Below are positions 37,194 to 47,713 of a stretch of DNA of 64,000 nucleotides, in pieces (position 1 is the stretch's first letter; every line of letters begins with the position of its first letter). The position numbers and the translations under genes are program-made. The notes beneath the pieces were generated by a model. The model was not told the origin of the DNA. It saw only the letters and a program-made list of their open reading frames with translations, and ran no database searches. This DNA comes from Chryseobacterium paludis (lineage in GTDB: Bacteria > Bacteroidota > Bacteroidia > Flavobacteriales > Weeksellaceae), in contig NZ_CP099966.1 in NCBI RefSeq assembly GCF_025403485.1, positions 558,001 through 622,000 of the forward strand, read 5' to 3'.

Positions 37194-39722
37194 ATGAACA
37201 GATTACCAATACTATTTCTCTTTGTACTATTGTTTGGTGCTTGTTGTCATCTACAGGCAACCGAACGTTTTATCACAACAGAAAAAACCAATGATGCCAT
37301 TCTTCTGAAAGATAAATCAGTCAGAATCTCATTATATGCAAAGGCTCAGATGGATGCAGGAATTATGAGGGCGGTAAAAAACCTGCAAACAGATTTTCAG
37401 AAAGTAACAGGTGAACAGCCCAATATACTGAATCAGATTTCTGGGGTCAATTCTCCTTTAATTATCATCGGAACCATCGGAACAAAATCGGTGATCGATG
37501 ACTTAATTAAACAAAAAAAGATCGACGGGAAATCATTAACCGGAAAAACAGAAAAATATATTATCCAAAATATCAGCAATCCATTTCCGGGAGTTTCGGA
37601 AGCCATTGTGATTGCAGGAAGCGATAAAAGAGGAACCATTTATGGCATTTACGAAGTGTCGAAGCAGATTGGCGTTTCACCATGGAATTACTGGGCTGAT
37701 GTTCCGGTTGAAAAGAAAGAAAATTTATATTTCAAAAAAGGAATATACACCGATGGAGAACCTGGCGTAAAATACCGTGGAATTTTTCTGAATGATGAAG
37801 AACCTTCGCTTGGCAGTTGGGCACGAGCAACTTTTGGCGGGATTAATTCAAAATTTTATGAAAAAGTTTTTGAACTGATCCTTCGTCTGAAAGGCAATTA
37901 CCTTTGGCCTGCCATGTGGGGAAAAGCATTTTACGACGATGACCCTTTGAGCGGACCTTTAGCCAATGAAATGGGAATTGTAATGGGAACTTCGCATCAT
38001 GAACCGATGGCTCAGGCACAGACTGATTGGCACCGATATATCAAAAGAAATAATTTGCCTAATGTGTGGGATTATTCTAAAAACGCCAAAGTATTACAGG
38101 AATTCTGGAAAGCGGGAATCATGAGAAGTGAAAACTGGGAAAAACTCGTTACTGTTGGAATGCGCGGCGATGGTGATGAAGCAATGGGAGAGGGAACGAA
38201 TATTTCTTTACTGGAAAGTATAGTAGAGGACCAGCGCAAAATCATTGCTAATGTCACTGGAAAAAAAGCTGACAAAACACCTCAGGTTTGGGCTTTGTAT
38301 AAAGAAGTTCAGGATTACTATGATAAAGGAATGAGAGTTCCGGATGATGTTATTCTACTGTTTTGTGACGATAACTGGGGCAATGTGAGAAAGCTTCCGG
38401 ACCTTTCGAAGCCTTTGCATAAAGGGGGTTACGGAATGTATTATCATTTCGATTATGTAGGCGGACCGAGAAATTCTAAGTGGATCAATATCAGTCCGAT
38501 TCAACGGGTTTGGGAGCAGATGAATCTTTCGTACGAACATAAAGTAGATAAAGTTTGGGTGGTCAACGTGGGTGACTTAAAACCAATGGAATTTCCGATC
38601 AGCTTTTTCCTGGAAATGGCGTGGAATCCGAAACAATTTAATTCTAAAAACCTTTTGGAATATACCGAAAAATGGGCTGCACAGCAGTTTGGAGAAAAAC
38701 ATTCAAAGGAAATTGCCAGGATGATTAACCTGTATGCAAAATACAATCGCAGAGTAACTCCGGAAACGCTTGACAGTAAAACATTCAGTCTTGAGAATTA
38801 TGATGAATTTGAAATGGTATTGAATGACTACAGAGCGTTGGCATTAGATGCATTACGTTTGAAAGACCAGATTCCGGCAGAATATCAGGATGCCTATTAT
38901 CAGTTGGTTCTATACCCGATCGACGCGTGCAGCAATTTATATGAAATGTATTACGCTGTTGCCAAAAACAAGGAACTGGCAGCTAAAAAAGATATTCAGG
39001 CCAACTTCTATGCTGATAAAGTGAAAGATTGTTTTGAAAGAAATGCTTATCTCGACAATAAATATAACAATGAGATTTCCGGAGGAAAATGGACGCATAT
39101 GATGGATCAAATGAAGATAGGATATAAAGCCTGGTTTGACGGAAAAATAAATATAATGCCTGAAGTGACTTATGTTTCCCAGGCAAACGTACTGAAAGAA
39201 AAAGTATTTGCAGAAAGAAGCGGGTATGTTTCTATTGAAGCGGAAAACTTTGCGAGGATGAATAATTCAGACAGGATTCATTGGGAAGTGATCCCTGATT
39301 TCGGCAAAACAAAATCAGGAATTACAACTTTTCCACAAAACGCCTATCCTCAATCCGATGAAAATATTTATCTGGAATATGATATTAATTTTGAATCCAA
39401 AGGAGAATTTGAAGTTCAGCTTTTGTTGGCACCAACTTTAAATTTTAATCATAATAAAGGATTGCGTTATGAGATTTCATTTGATGGAGAAAAACCCGAG
39501 ACCGTTAATTTTAATGGACATTACCGTGGAGAATTGGGGAAATGGCAGTCGGAACAAATCATTAAATCAGTGACGAAACATCAGATTTTGCAACCAGGCA
39601 AACATACGTTGAGATTTAGGGTTCTGGAGCCGGGAATTGTTTTAGAGAAAATACTTATTGATACAGGAAGTCTTAAACCAAGTTACCTGGGAGCTCCTCA
39701 AAGTGATTATTCAGAAAAATAA
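37194..39722 (+). CDS. GH115 xylan alpha-1,2-glucuronidase
   Basis: The 842-residue enzyme has a signal peptide (to about Ala23) and the unmistakable GH115 core: KYRGIFLNDEEPSLGSWARATFGGINSKFYEKVFEL, GNYLWPAMWGKAFYDDDP, GTSHHEPMAQAQ, MRGDGDEAMGEG and YYHFDYVGGPRNSKWI. A C-terminal beta-sandwich (about 680-835, SIEAENFARMN) resembles a carbohydrate-binding fold. It releases (4-O-methyl-)glucuronic acid from xylan, including internal residues, and so feeds the uxaC branch encoded upstream. No GH67 is present in the window. Confidence 0.96.
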   Translation: MNRLPILFLFVLLFGACCHLQATERFITTEKTNDAILLKDKSVRISLYAKAQMDAGIMRAVKNLQTDFQKVTGEQPNILNQISGVNSPLIIIGTIGTKSVIDDLIKQKKIDGKSLTGKTEKYIIQNISNPFPGVSEAIVIAGSDKRGTIYGIYEVSKQIGVSPWNYWADVPVEKKENLYFKKGIYTDGEPGVKYRGIFLNDEEPSLGSWARATFGGINSKFYEKVFELILRLKGNYLWPAMWGKAFYDDDPLSGPLANEMGIVMGTSHHEPMAQAQTDWHRYIKRNNLPNVWDYSKNAKVLQEFWKAGIMRSENWEKLVTVGMRGDGDEAMGEGTNISLLESIVEDQRKIIANVTGKKADKTPQVWALYKEVQDYYDKGMRVPDDVILLFCDDNWGNVRKLPDLSKPLHKGGYGMYYHFDYVGGPRNSKWINISPIQRVWEQMNLSYEHKVDKVWVVNVGDLKPMEFPISFFLEMAWNPKQFNSKNLLEYTEKWAAQQFGEKHSKEIARMINLYAKYNRRVTPETLDSKTFSLENYDEFEMVLNDYRALALDALRLKDQIPAEYQDAYYQLVLYPIDACSNLYEMYYAVAKNKELAAKKDIQANFYADKVKDCFERNAYLDNKYNNEISGGKWTHMMDQMKIGYKAWFDGKINIMPEVTYVSQANVLKEKVFAERSGYVSIEAENFARMNNSDRIHWEVIPDFGKTKSGITTFPQNAYPQSDENIYLEYDINFESKGEFEVQLLLAPTLNFNHNKGLRYEISFDGEKPETVNFNGHYRGELGKWQSEQIIKSVTKHQILQPGKHTLRFRVLEPGIVLEKILIDTGSLKPSYLGAPQSDYSEK

Positions 39723-39865
39723 AAGAAGAGCGTAATTGTTGAAAATTGATGATGGTGAATTTTATGAAGGGATAATTTTCAGAGAGAAGCTGAAATAACG
39801 ACTTAACAATCATCATAATCTATTCATTAGACACATTTAACACCACAATTTAACAACTTATTACT

Positions 39866-42607
39866 ATGAAAAAAATCTTCAAATTAATACTTGTAATGAT
39901 TACAGGTATTGCAATTTCAGTACAGCTGAATGCACAAAATGTGCAGGCAAAAGTAAAAATTGATAAGAATATTGCTTATCAGAAAATTACAGGTTTCGGC
40001 GGTTTTGTTTGTAGTCCACAGTTTGGGTACAATCATATGACTACCACAGAGATCCAAAAACTCTGGGGTGCAGGGAGTGAAGGAGGGTATAATATAATGC
40101 GCCTTTATATTCCCGAGCAAAGCAGCAATTGGAGCACTGCTCTTGCAACGGCCCAGCTGGCTAAATCAATGGGTCTTACCATTTTTGCCAGTCCATGGAC
40201 AATGCCGGCAGCATGGAAAACCAATAACCATGTCAATGCTGTTTATACTGATCCAAACGGTGTCCAGCAAATAGGCTATCTGAAACCTGAAAATTATCAG
40301 GATTATGCTTTGTATCTCAACAATTTTGTAACTTATATGCAAAATAATGGGGTAACATTAGATTACATATCTATACAAAATGAGCCCGATGAAATGGCAC
40401 AGTATCAAGGGTGTATCTGGACTCCGACACAAATAGCCACCTTTGTTAAAAATTATGGACATCTCATCAATTGCAAGGTAATAGCACCCGAAAGTGTTGG
40501 TTTTACAGATAATTTTGCCAATGCATTTTTGGATCCTGCGGTGATGGCTAACTTTGAGGTGTACGGAGGTCATCAATATGGCTCAATGCAGTCTGTGTAC
40601 AAGCAGTTTCAAAATTATAACAAAGAAATATGGCAGACAGAATATCTGATCAATTGGAACTCATCAAGTAGTTCAGCTCCACGAGATTTTGCATGGAATA
40701 CGGATGGTTTCACTTTTGCAAGAAGTGTTAATAATGCATTGCTTGGAAATGTAAATGCATGGATTCATTATAGCTCTAAAAGGTACTATGGTCTTATGGG
40801 AGACGGCTCATACGGAACAGTTTCCGGGGACATGACCAAAAGAGGATATATTCTATCTCAATATGCTAAAAATACAACGGGAAAAACAAGGATAGATGCA
40901 AAATGGGAAACCTCCGGTGGAACATTGGAAGGATCTTCTTATATCTCGCTGGACGGAAACCAGATCACCCTTGTTGTTATCAATTCTTCTTCCAGCACGT
41001 ATGATCTTAAAGTTGATCTGCCATTCTTTACTACTTCAGGGACACAGACAACCACATCGCAATCCTTGAATATGGCCTCATCACCTTTCTCTTTCAATAC
41101 GGCGAGCTTCCGTCCGACGGTTCAGGTGAGCCCTTCTAGTGTAATGACTTTTGTTTTTAATAAAAGCGGTGACAGACCAATATCCTTAATGACGGGCGGT
41201 GATGTTCATTATAATAAAATTGAAACTCAGATTCCAACCAATTCAGCGTTTGGTATTAATTACCAGCTTAGCGGAAAGACAGTTACCTTCTATAATTCCA
41301 CCCCATTGATAAGCTCAAATACAGATGCTACCAGTGGATATTTAAATCTTGATGACCGTTACAACAAGTTAGTTTTTAATATACTGAATTATACCACAAC
41401 CAATTTGCCGACTTCTTCCAATACGACGCTGTATTATGTAGATGCTAATGGGACAGTAAGATCTTATAATTACGGCAGTATAGCATTTCCTGCTCCGGGC
41501 TCCGGAAGTTTCGATCTGGTATTTGATATATCAAGAACGGTTCTTCCGTATGGCTGCAAGGGAATTATTGGGCTTCGAAGCGGAAATTACAGCTCAATTC
41601 TCACCCTCACTCTTGGTGATGTTTATTTCAATGTTGGTAATGAAAGAGCTTCAAAATTTGCAGCAGCTTACTCGCTTACAGACAGCAATCTTACGGATGC
41701 TCTGGAAAATGAATATTATACATCCATTGATTTCAGAGATGTTACAGGAAACACATCGGCAGATACTTGGAACAGTGGTTCTTCCAATCGTAACAGTATT
41801 TTTTATATTAACGGAAGTGTCAGTAACAATAATATAAATGTAATTTCAGGCAATTCCTGTCAGAATCTGACTCTTTCGGATTTGGGTAAAGATTTTCAGG
41901 TGCCTTTTGGCTTTACAGCAAGTTCTGCAAAATATACTAGAACTTTCAATGGATATGGGATCGTACTTTTACCTTTTCAGGCAGCCATTCCATCGGGAGT
42001 TACAGCATATATGATGCAGCCAGGTTTCGGAAGTGTTGTTTGCACGCAGATTTCCAATGGTATCATTCCTGCCAATGTTCCTGTATTAATCAATGCTACA
42101 GGAAGCAAAACATTCACAGGATCAGGTGCTGTATTTACACCAAAAGCAATTACGATCAATCAGATAAATGGTGTTTATCAGTCTGTAAAAGTAGCTGCGG
42201 GAGGATATGTACTGAAAACAGAAAGCGGGGTTACAGGATTTTATAAAGTAACAGCTGGTAATGAACCAACAGTCGGTTCGTTTCAGGGATATCTTACTGA
42301 AAACAATGTGTACACAAATAACCTTCTCCCTTTGAGCTTTGCTACACTTAAAGTAAGCAGTGTAGTAGAAGCGAAAAATGATATTATTTTGTACCCAAAT
42401 CCCGCTAGAAATGAAATTTTTGTTGATTGGAAGTCATCTGATGCCGTATATTCAATTAGTGATGCAAGAGGAGGTACAGTTTCTTATCATACAAAACTTA
42501 GCCGTGGTAAAAACAGAATTGATATTTCAAAACTTCCTTCAGGTGTATATTTTATTGAAATTTCCGGTTTAGAGGAAAGCATCAAAACTAAATTTATAAA
42601 ACAATAA
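39866..42607 (+). CDS. GH30 (subfamily 8-like) glucuronoxylanase with type IX sorting domain
   Basis: A 913-residue secreted endo-xylanase candidate has signal peptide to about Ala23. The GH30 barrel (about 30-350) carries acid/base Glu173 (SIQNEPD) and nucleophile Glu259 (IWQTEYL), with its side beta-sandwich to about 440. Two modules of unknown family follow (about 445-620 and 650-835). A C-terminal T9SS type A sorting domain (about 845-913; ILYPNPARNEIF, LPSGVYFIEI) ends the protein. It is the only visibly T9SS-exported enzyme here and the only clear backbone-cutting xylanase. The KRYYGLMG segment aligns by eye with the RRQYGPM uronate-binding region of Bacillus XynC, so dependence on glucuronic acid branches is plausible. 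Confidence 0.92.
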   Translation: MKKIFKLILVMITGIAISVQLNAQNVQAKVKIDKNIAYQKITGFGGFVCSPQFGYNHMTTTEIQKLWGAGSEGGYNIMRLYIPEQSSNWSTALATAQLAKSMGLTIFASPWTMPAAWKTNNHVNAVYTDPNGVQQIGYLKPENYQDYALYLNNFVTYMQNNGVTLDYISIQNEPDEMAQYQGCIWTPTQIATFVKNYGHLINCKVIAPESVGFTDNFANAFLDPAVMANFEVYGGHQYGSMQSVYKQFQNYNKEIWQTEYLINWNSSSSSAPRDFAWNTDGFTFARSVNNALLGNVNAWIHYSSKRYYGLMGDGSYGTVSGDMTKRGYILSQYAKNTTGKTRIDAKWETSGGTLEGSSYISLDGNQITLVVINSSSSTYDLKVDLPFFTTSGTQTTTSQSLNMASSPFSFNTASFRPTVQVSPSSVMTFVFNKSGDRPISLMTGGDVHYNKIETQIPTNSAFGINYQLSGKTVTFYNSTPLISSNTDATSGYLNLDDRYNKLVFNILNYTTTNLPTSSNTTLYYVDANGTVRSYNYGSIAFPAPGSGSFDLVFDISRTVLPYGCKGIIGLRSGNYSSILTLTLGDVYFNVGNERASKFAAAYSLTDSNLTDALENEYYTSIDFRDVTGNTSADTWNSGSSNRNSIFYINGSVSNNNINVISGNSCQNLTLSDLGKDFQVPFGFTASSAKYTRTFNGYGIVLLPFQAAIPSGVTAYMMQPGFGSVVCTQISNGIIPANVPVLINATGSKTFTGSGAVFTPKAITINQINGVYQSVKVAAGGYVLKTESGVTGFYKVTAGNEPTVGSFQGYLTENNVYTNNLLPLSFATLKVSSVVEAKNDIILYPNPARNEIFVDWKSSDAVYSISDARGGTVSYHTKLSRGKNRIDISKLPSGVYFIEISGLEESIKTKFIKQ

Positions 42608-42642
42608 TTTCATTCATATTTAATGAGAATATGCTTTCTCAC

Positions 42643-42675
42643 AAAGTTACCGGTTTATTCCGGTGACTTTTTTTC
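42643..42675 (+). terminator. Rho-independent terminator after GH30 gene
   Basis: AAAGTTACCGG and CCGGTGACTTT pair (one G-U-like mismatch) around TTTATT and are followed by a T-rich run. It ends the long upstream enzyme operon just before the GH3 promoter. Confidence 0.8.
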
Positions 42676-42691
42676 TTTATCATTTATAATT

Positions 42692-42710
42692 AAGTGTAAT
42701 ATATACATTT
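42692..42710. promoter_or_regulatory. candidate AraR operator before GH3
   Basis: AAGTGTAATATATACATTT carries TGTA and TACA five bases apart. It starts 35 bases before the -7 element, so it covers the -33 region. The following 30 bases are almost identical to the araB promoter at 47679-47721, which supports control by the same repressor. Confidence 0.7.
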
Positions 42711-42726
42711 ATTCAAAATAGAATCT

Positions 42727-42734
42727 TATATTTG
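42727..42734 (+). promoter_or_regulatory. -7 promoter element of GH3 gene
   Basis: TATATTTG fits TAnnTTTG exactly. The shared string AAAATAGAATCTTATATTTG also occurs before araB at the same distance from the operator. The expected transcript start lies near 42741. Confidence 0.7.
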
Positions 42735-42785
42735 TCTTTATCGCATTGTAAAACCATATTTAAAGGTAATATTTAGCACGTTTTA

Positions 42786-45440
42786 ATGAAAAATTGCTTT
42801 AAAATCAATCATATGAATAAAATTTTATCAACCATATCAGTCATAGTTTGTGTGTTTAGTTCTGCTCAGAATTATAAATATCCGTTTCGAAATCCAAGTC
42901 TGCCGGTTGAGCAAAGGATTGAAAACCTTCTGGGATTGTTAACAGTGGATGAAAAAATCGGAATGATGATGGATAATTCCAAAGCCGTTCCCAGATTGGA
43001 AATCCCGGCTTATGGTTGGTGGAATGAGGCACTTCATGGGGTAGCTAGGGCTGGAACCGCTACCGTTTTCCCTCAGGCGATCGGATTGGCAGCAACCTGG
43101 GATGTTCCGGAACACCTCAAAACTTTTGAAATGATTTCTGACGAAGCCCGTGCCAAATACAATAAATCTTTTGATGAGGCGAGCAAAACCGGGCGTTACG
43201 AAGGTCTTACCTTTTGGACTCCGAACATTAATATTTTCAGAGATCCGCGATGGGGAAGAGGTCAGGAGACGTACGGAGAAGATCCTTATTTAACCTCTGT
43301 TTTAGGTGTTGCTGCTGTAAAAGGTTTGCAGGGAAATGATCCTAGATATTTTAAAACCCACGCCTGTGCCAAGCATTTTGCGGTTCACAGCGGTCCGGAA
43401 TGGAACAGACATTCCTACAATGCCGAAATCTCGAAAAGAGATCTTTATGAAACCTATCTGCCGGCTTTCAAAGCGTTGGTTCTGGAAGGAAATGTTAGAG
43501 AGGTGATGTGTGCGTATAATGCATTCGACGGTCAGCCTTGTTGCGCGAATAATACTTTGCTTAATGAAATTCTTCGCGGCAAATGGAAATATGATGGTAT
43601 GGTGGTTTCAGATTGTTGGGCTTTGGCAGATTTTTATCAGGAAAAATACCATGGAACACACCCCGATGAAAAAACAAGCGCTGCAGATGCATTAAAACAT
43701 TCAACAGATCTGGAATGCGGGGATACTTATAATAATCTTAATAAATCTCTGACAAGTGGATTAATTAAAGAAAAAGATCTTGACGTTTCTATGCGAAGAA
43801 TTCTGAAAGGATGGTTTGAGTTGGGAATGCTGGATCCTAAATCTTCCGTTCACTGGAACAATATTCCTTATTCTACTATAGATTCTAAAGAACACAGAGA
43901 GCAGGCATTGAAAATGGCTCAAAAGTCTATTGTACTGATGAAAAATGAAGGAAATGTCCTTCCTTTAAATAAAAATATTAAAAGAATTGCCGTTGTAGGT
44001 CCCAATGCTGATGACGGAATTATGCAGCTTGGAAACTACAACGGAACGCCTTCTTCAACTGTTACGATTTTAAGTGGAATTAAAGCTAAATTTCCTAATG
44101 CTGAAATCATCTATGAAAAAGGAAGCGAAGTAGCAGATCCATCGTCCAGAACATCTCTTTACCAGAATTTTGTAAGCCAGAAGAATGGTGAAAAGGGAAT
44201 GAAGGTAGAGTTTTTTAATAATAATGAATGGAAAGAAAAGCCAGTCAATACTTCGACTAATAAAACAGGAATTACCTACAACAGTTTTGGCGGAACCCAG
44301 CTTGCTCCGGGAGTTGCCAGAGAAAATACTTCGGCAATAATATCCGGTGTTTTTAAAAGCACTTATTCCGGTGAGGTGATATTTTCTGCTTCAACATCAG
44401 ATATTTATACACTTGTGATCGATGGAAAAGAAATTGCAACAAGAAAAGGTCCCGATGCAAGGCATCCTTCGGAATTTCCGGTGAAAATGGAGAAAGGAAA
44501 AGAATATCAGGTTGAGCTTCGGCACAGCCAGAAAGGGAAATATGTTAGTATTGGTTTTGAAGTGTACCGAAAAGATCCGGTGAATTTTAATTCAGTAAAA
44601 GAAAAAGTAAAAGAGGCTGATGTAATTGTTTTTGTCGGCGGACTTTCTCCAAGCCTTGAAGGGGAAGAAATGATGGTTAATGCAGAAGGTTTTAAAGGAG
44701 GTGATAAAACTTCAATAGAGCTTCCGAAAGTTCAGCGTCAATTGCTGGCTGAGCTTAGAAAAACAGGAAAACCTGTTGTGTTCGTTCTGTGTACGGGAAG
44801 TGCGCTTGGTTTGCAACAGGACGAAAAGAATTATGATGCTCTAGTGAATGCTTGGTATGGTGGACAATCCAGCGGAACAGCAGTGGCAGATGTTCTTGCT
44901 GGAGACTATAATCCTTCCGGAAAATTACCTATTACTTTTTACAGGAATCTTGAGCAATTGGATAATGCACTTTCAACAACAAGCAAGCATCAGGGTTTTG
45001 AGAATTATGATATGAAGGGAAGAACGTATCGTTATATGACCGAAGATCCTTTATACTCATTCGGTCATGGTTTAAGCTACTCAAAATTTATTTATGGGAA
45101 TGCTGAATTGAGCAAAAAAAGTATCAATTCAAATGAAAATATTACGATAACAATTCCAGTTACCAATACTTCAGAAAGAGACGGCGAAGAAGTGGTGCAG
45201 GTGTATGTGAAAAGAAATAACGATGTTTTGGCACCCATAAAAACTTTAAGAGCTTTTGAAAAAGTTTTGATTAAAGCAAAAGAAACAAAAAATATTCAGC
45301 TAAAGATCTCTGAAGAGTCTTTTAAATTTTACGATGAAAAAGCAGATGATTTAATTTTAAAATCAGGAGATTATACTGTTTTGTATGGCGGAACTTCAAA
45401 AAATTCAGAACTAAAAAGTCTTGAGTTGAAAGTCCAATAA
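42786..45440 (+). CDS. GH3 beta-xylosidase with inserted PA14 domain
   Basis: An 884-residue secreted GH3; ATG 42813 is an alternative that places the signal peptide (KILSTISVIVCVFSSAQ) right at the start. Nucleophile Asp276 stands in GMVVSDCWAL. The NEALHGVAR, FWTPNINIFRDPRWGRGQETYGEDP and KHFAVHSGPEWNRH motifs are those of the beta-xylosidase/arabinofuranosidase branch of GH3. A PA14 domain (about 455-600) is inserted in the C-terminal sandwich, and a fibronectin-like domain closes the protein. It should finish xylo-oligosaccharides to xylose. Its promoter shares the araB operator, so it appears to respond to arabinose. Confidence 0.93.
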   Translation: MKNCFKINHMNKILSTISVIVCVFSSAQNYKYPFRNPSLPVEQRIENLLGLLTVDEKIGMMMDNSKAVPRLEIPAYGWWNEALHGVARAGTATVFPQAIGLAATWDVPEHLKTFEMISDEARAKYNKSFDEASKTGRYEGLTFWTPNINIFRDPRWGRGQETYGEDPYLTSVLGVAAVKGLQGNDPRYFKTHACAKHFAVHSGPEWNRHSYNAEISKRDLYETYLPAFKALVLEGNVREVMCAYNAFDGQPCCANNTLLNEILRGKWKYDGMVVSDCWALADFYQEKYHGTHPDEKTSAADALKHSTDLECGDTYNNLNKSLTSGLIKEKDLDVSMRRILKGWFELGMLDPKSSVHWNNIPYSTIDSKEHREQALKMAQKSIVLMKNEGNVLPLNKNIKRIAVVGPNADDGIMQLGNYNGTPSSTVTILSGIKAKFPNAEIIYEKGSEVADPSSRTSLYQNFVSQKNGEKGMKVEFFNNNEWKEKPVNTSTNKTGITYNSFGGTQLAPGVARENTSAIISGVFKSTYSGEVIFSASTSDIYTLVIDGKEIATRKGPDARHPSEFPVKMEKGKEYQVELRHSQKGKYVSIGFEVYRKDPVNFNSVKEKVKEADVIVFVGGLSPSLEGEEMMVNAEGFKGGDKTSIELPKVQRQLLAELRKTGKPVVFVLCTGSALGLQQDEKNYDALVNAWYGGQSSGTAVADVLAGDYNPSGKLPITFYRNLEQLDNALSTTSKHQGFENYDMKGRTYRYMTEDPLYSFGHGLSYSKFIYGNAELSKKSINSNENITITIPVTNTSERDGEEVVQVYVKRNNDVLAPIKTLRAFEKVLIKAKETKNIQLKISEESFKFYDEKADDLILKSGDYTVLYGGTSKNSELKSLELKVQ

Positions 45441-45674
45441 ATTTTTTTAAAAAATATGATTATCCACAATTTGAAGTAATTGAAAAGTCTTAATGAATTT
45501 TGCTGAGCAGGCCATTTTTTGTCTGTGATTTTATAAAATATAAAGGAATCAGCGAATTTCATTTGCAAGTTTAAAAGCAATTGTCATTTGAGAAAGATTT
45601 GTGCTAAAAAGCATTATTTCTAAAAATGGGCATTCAAAAAAAAATAAAATCTAATCAATTTCAAAATTATAAGA

Positions 45675-47642
45675 ATGAGAAATAAAATTTTCACACTTCT
45701 TCTCTCAGGTTTCGTTGCATGTTCATCGGCACAGGCAACAAAATTTACTTTAGACCTGGATGGTAGTCCTACCAACATCAAAATTCAGCCGACAATGTAT
45801 GGGATTTTCTTTGAGGATATCAATTTTGCAGCCGATGGCGGAATGTATGCTGAGCTTATCAAGAACCGAAGCTTTGAGTTTGATGAGCCATTAATGGGCT
45901 GGAAACAGCAAAATACACAAACCCTTTCTCATAATCTGGATTCTGGTTTTTTGACGATTTATTCTGAGCATTCCAAAACCAATAAAAACTATGCAAGAAT
46001 TACCGTTTACAATGATAAAAAGTACCTATTGGAAAATGAAGGTTTTCGGGGAATAGGACTTCTTAAAGATGCTAAATATGATTTCAGCTTTGATCTGGAA
46101 AATGTATCTGGAAATATTTCTGCGGTTATTGCAAGCCTGATTGATGAAAATGGAGAAGTGATTTCCAATGTTCCAATAATTATCAAAGGAGAAGGTTGGC
46201 AAAAATATTCGGCTGTTTTTTCTGCTTCTGGGACAGTTGAAAAAGCAAAACTGCAAATCACTTTTACAGGAAACGGTGTTGTGAATGTGGATATGATTTC
46301 TCTTTTCCCGCAAGATACCTGGAAAGGACGAAAAGGTGGCTTAAGAAAAGATTTGGTTCAGAAATTATACGATTTACAGCCCGGGTTTTTACGTTTTCCA
46401 GGGGGTTGTATTGTGGAAGGCAGAACACTTGCCGAAAGATATCAATGGAAAAAAACATTGGGAAATATAGCCGACAGAGAATATCTCATCAATAAATGGA
46501 GCTCGGGGTTTGCACACCGTCTTACACCCGATTATTACCAGTCATTTGGATTAGGTTTTTATGAATATTTTCAGCTTTCGGAAGATTTGGGAGCCGAGCC
46601 TTTGCCGATTCTCAGCTGTGGAATGGCATGTCAGTTCAATACAGGGGAACTGGTTCATTTGGAAGAGTTAAATCCCTTCGTTCAGGATGCTTTGGATTTG
46701 ATTGAATTTGCTAATGGAGATGTAAATACTAAGTGGGGTAAAATTCGTTCAGAAATGGGACATCCCAAAGCTTTTAATATGAAATATATCGGTGTTGGAA
46801 ACGAACAGTGGGGGGAAGATTACATTGAACGTTACCAGATTTTTGAAAAAGCCATTCACGCGAAATATCCTGACATGAAAATTATTTCAGGAAGTGGACC
46901 ATCGCCAGACGGAGAATTTTTCGATTATGGTTGGAAAGAGCTTAAGAAACTCAATGCCCAGATTGTAGATGAGCATTATTACAATTCTGCAAAATGGTTT
47001 CAGGAAAATGCAGCGAGATATGATAAATACGATAGAAACGGGCCTAAAGTTTTTGCTGGTGAATATGCCGTTCAGTCGGTGAAAACAGTAAGTCCAGACA
47101 ATAGAAACAACTGGGAATCGGCACTCTCGGAAGCAGCTTTTATGACTGGTCTGGAAAGAAATGCAGATGTCGTAACGATGACTTCTTATGCGCCGTTATT
47201 TGCTCATGCCGATGGCTGGCAATGGACTCCGGATCTGATATGGTTTAATAATCTTCAGTCATATGCAACACCCAATTATTATGTTCAAAAATTGTTTTCA
47301 AATAATAAGGGAACTGATTTGCTAACAATTTCTCATAATAAAAATTCGGTTAGCGGCCAGGACAAGCTCTATGCAACGGCCGTAAAAGACAGCAAAAATA
47401 ATCAGGTGATCATAAAAATTGTAAACACAGACCATAAGAACAGGTCAATAGAAATCAATCCTAAAAATATAAAATTAGGGCAAAAATTAATAAAAACGAT
47501 CCTAACAGCTCCAGCACTTTCTGATGAAAATAATTTTGAAATGGAAAATATACAACCAGTTGAGGAGAATATTGTCATTAAAAATGGGAAATTTTCAATA
47601 GAAATTCCTGCCAGTTCTTTGCTTATTTTAAAGACAAAATAA
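45675..47642 (+). CDS. GH51 alpha-L-arabinofuranosidase
   Basis: The 655-residue enzyme has an N-terminal export signal (a lipobox-like FVAC at Cys16 makes a lipoprotein possible). An inserted CBM-like sandwich covers about 70-215 before the barrel, and a C-terminal sandwich ends the protein. Acid/base Glu377 (GVGNEQWGEDY) and nucleophile Glu463 (VFAGEYAV) are in place, and FRFPGGCIVEG-type sequence is present (LRFPGGCIVEG). It releases arabinose from arabinoxylan or arabinan oligomers. It lies 234 bases after GH3, in AT-rich DNA with no evident promoter, and immediately before the araB promoter. Confidence 0.94.
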   Translation: MRNKIFTLLLSGFVACSSAQATKFTLDLDGSPTNIKIQPTMYGIFFEDINFAADGGMYAELIKNRSFEFDEPLMGWKQQNTQTLSHNLDSGFLTIYSEHSKTNKNYARITVYNDKKYLLENEGFRGIGLLKDAKYDFSFDLENVSGNISAVIASLIDENGEVISNVPIIIKGEGWQKYSAVFSASGTVEKAKLQITFTGNGVVNVDMISLFPQDTWKGRKGGLRKDLVQKLYDLQPGFLRFPGGCIVEGRTLAERYQWKKTLGNIADREYLINKWSSGFAHRLTPDYYQSFGLGFYEYFQLSEDLGAEPLPILSCGMACQFNTGELVHLEELNPFVQDALDLIEFANGDVNTKWGKIRSEMGHPKAFNMKYIGVGNEQWGEDYIERYQIFEKAIHAKYPDMKIISGSGPSPDGEFFDYGWKELKKLNAQIVDEHYYNSAKWFQENAARYDKYDRNGPKVFAGEYAVQSVKTVSPDNRNNWESALSEAAFMTGLERNADVVTMTSYAPLFAHADGWQWTPDLIWFNNLQSYATPNYYVQKLFSNNKGTDLLTISHNKNSVSGQDKLYATAVKDSKNNQVIIKIVNTDHKNRSIEINPKNIKLGQKLIKTILTAPALSDENNFEMENIQPVEENIVIKNGKFSIEIPASSLLILKTK

Positions 47643-47678
47643 GTCTAAAATACATTCAATAAAGGAAAAAATAAAATT

Positions 47679-47697
47679 AAGTGTATTTTATACATTT
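47679..47697. promoter_or_regulatory. candidate AraR operator before araB
   Basis: AAGTGTATTTTATACATTT has TGTA and TACA five bases apart and starts 35 bases before TATATTTG. It matches the GH3 upstream site in both sequence and spacing. Confidence 0.7.
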
Positions 47698-47713
47698 ATT
47701 TAAAATAGAATCT

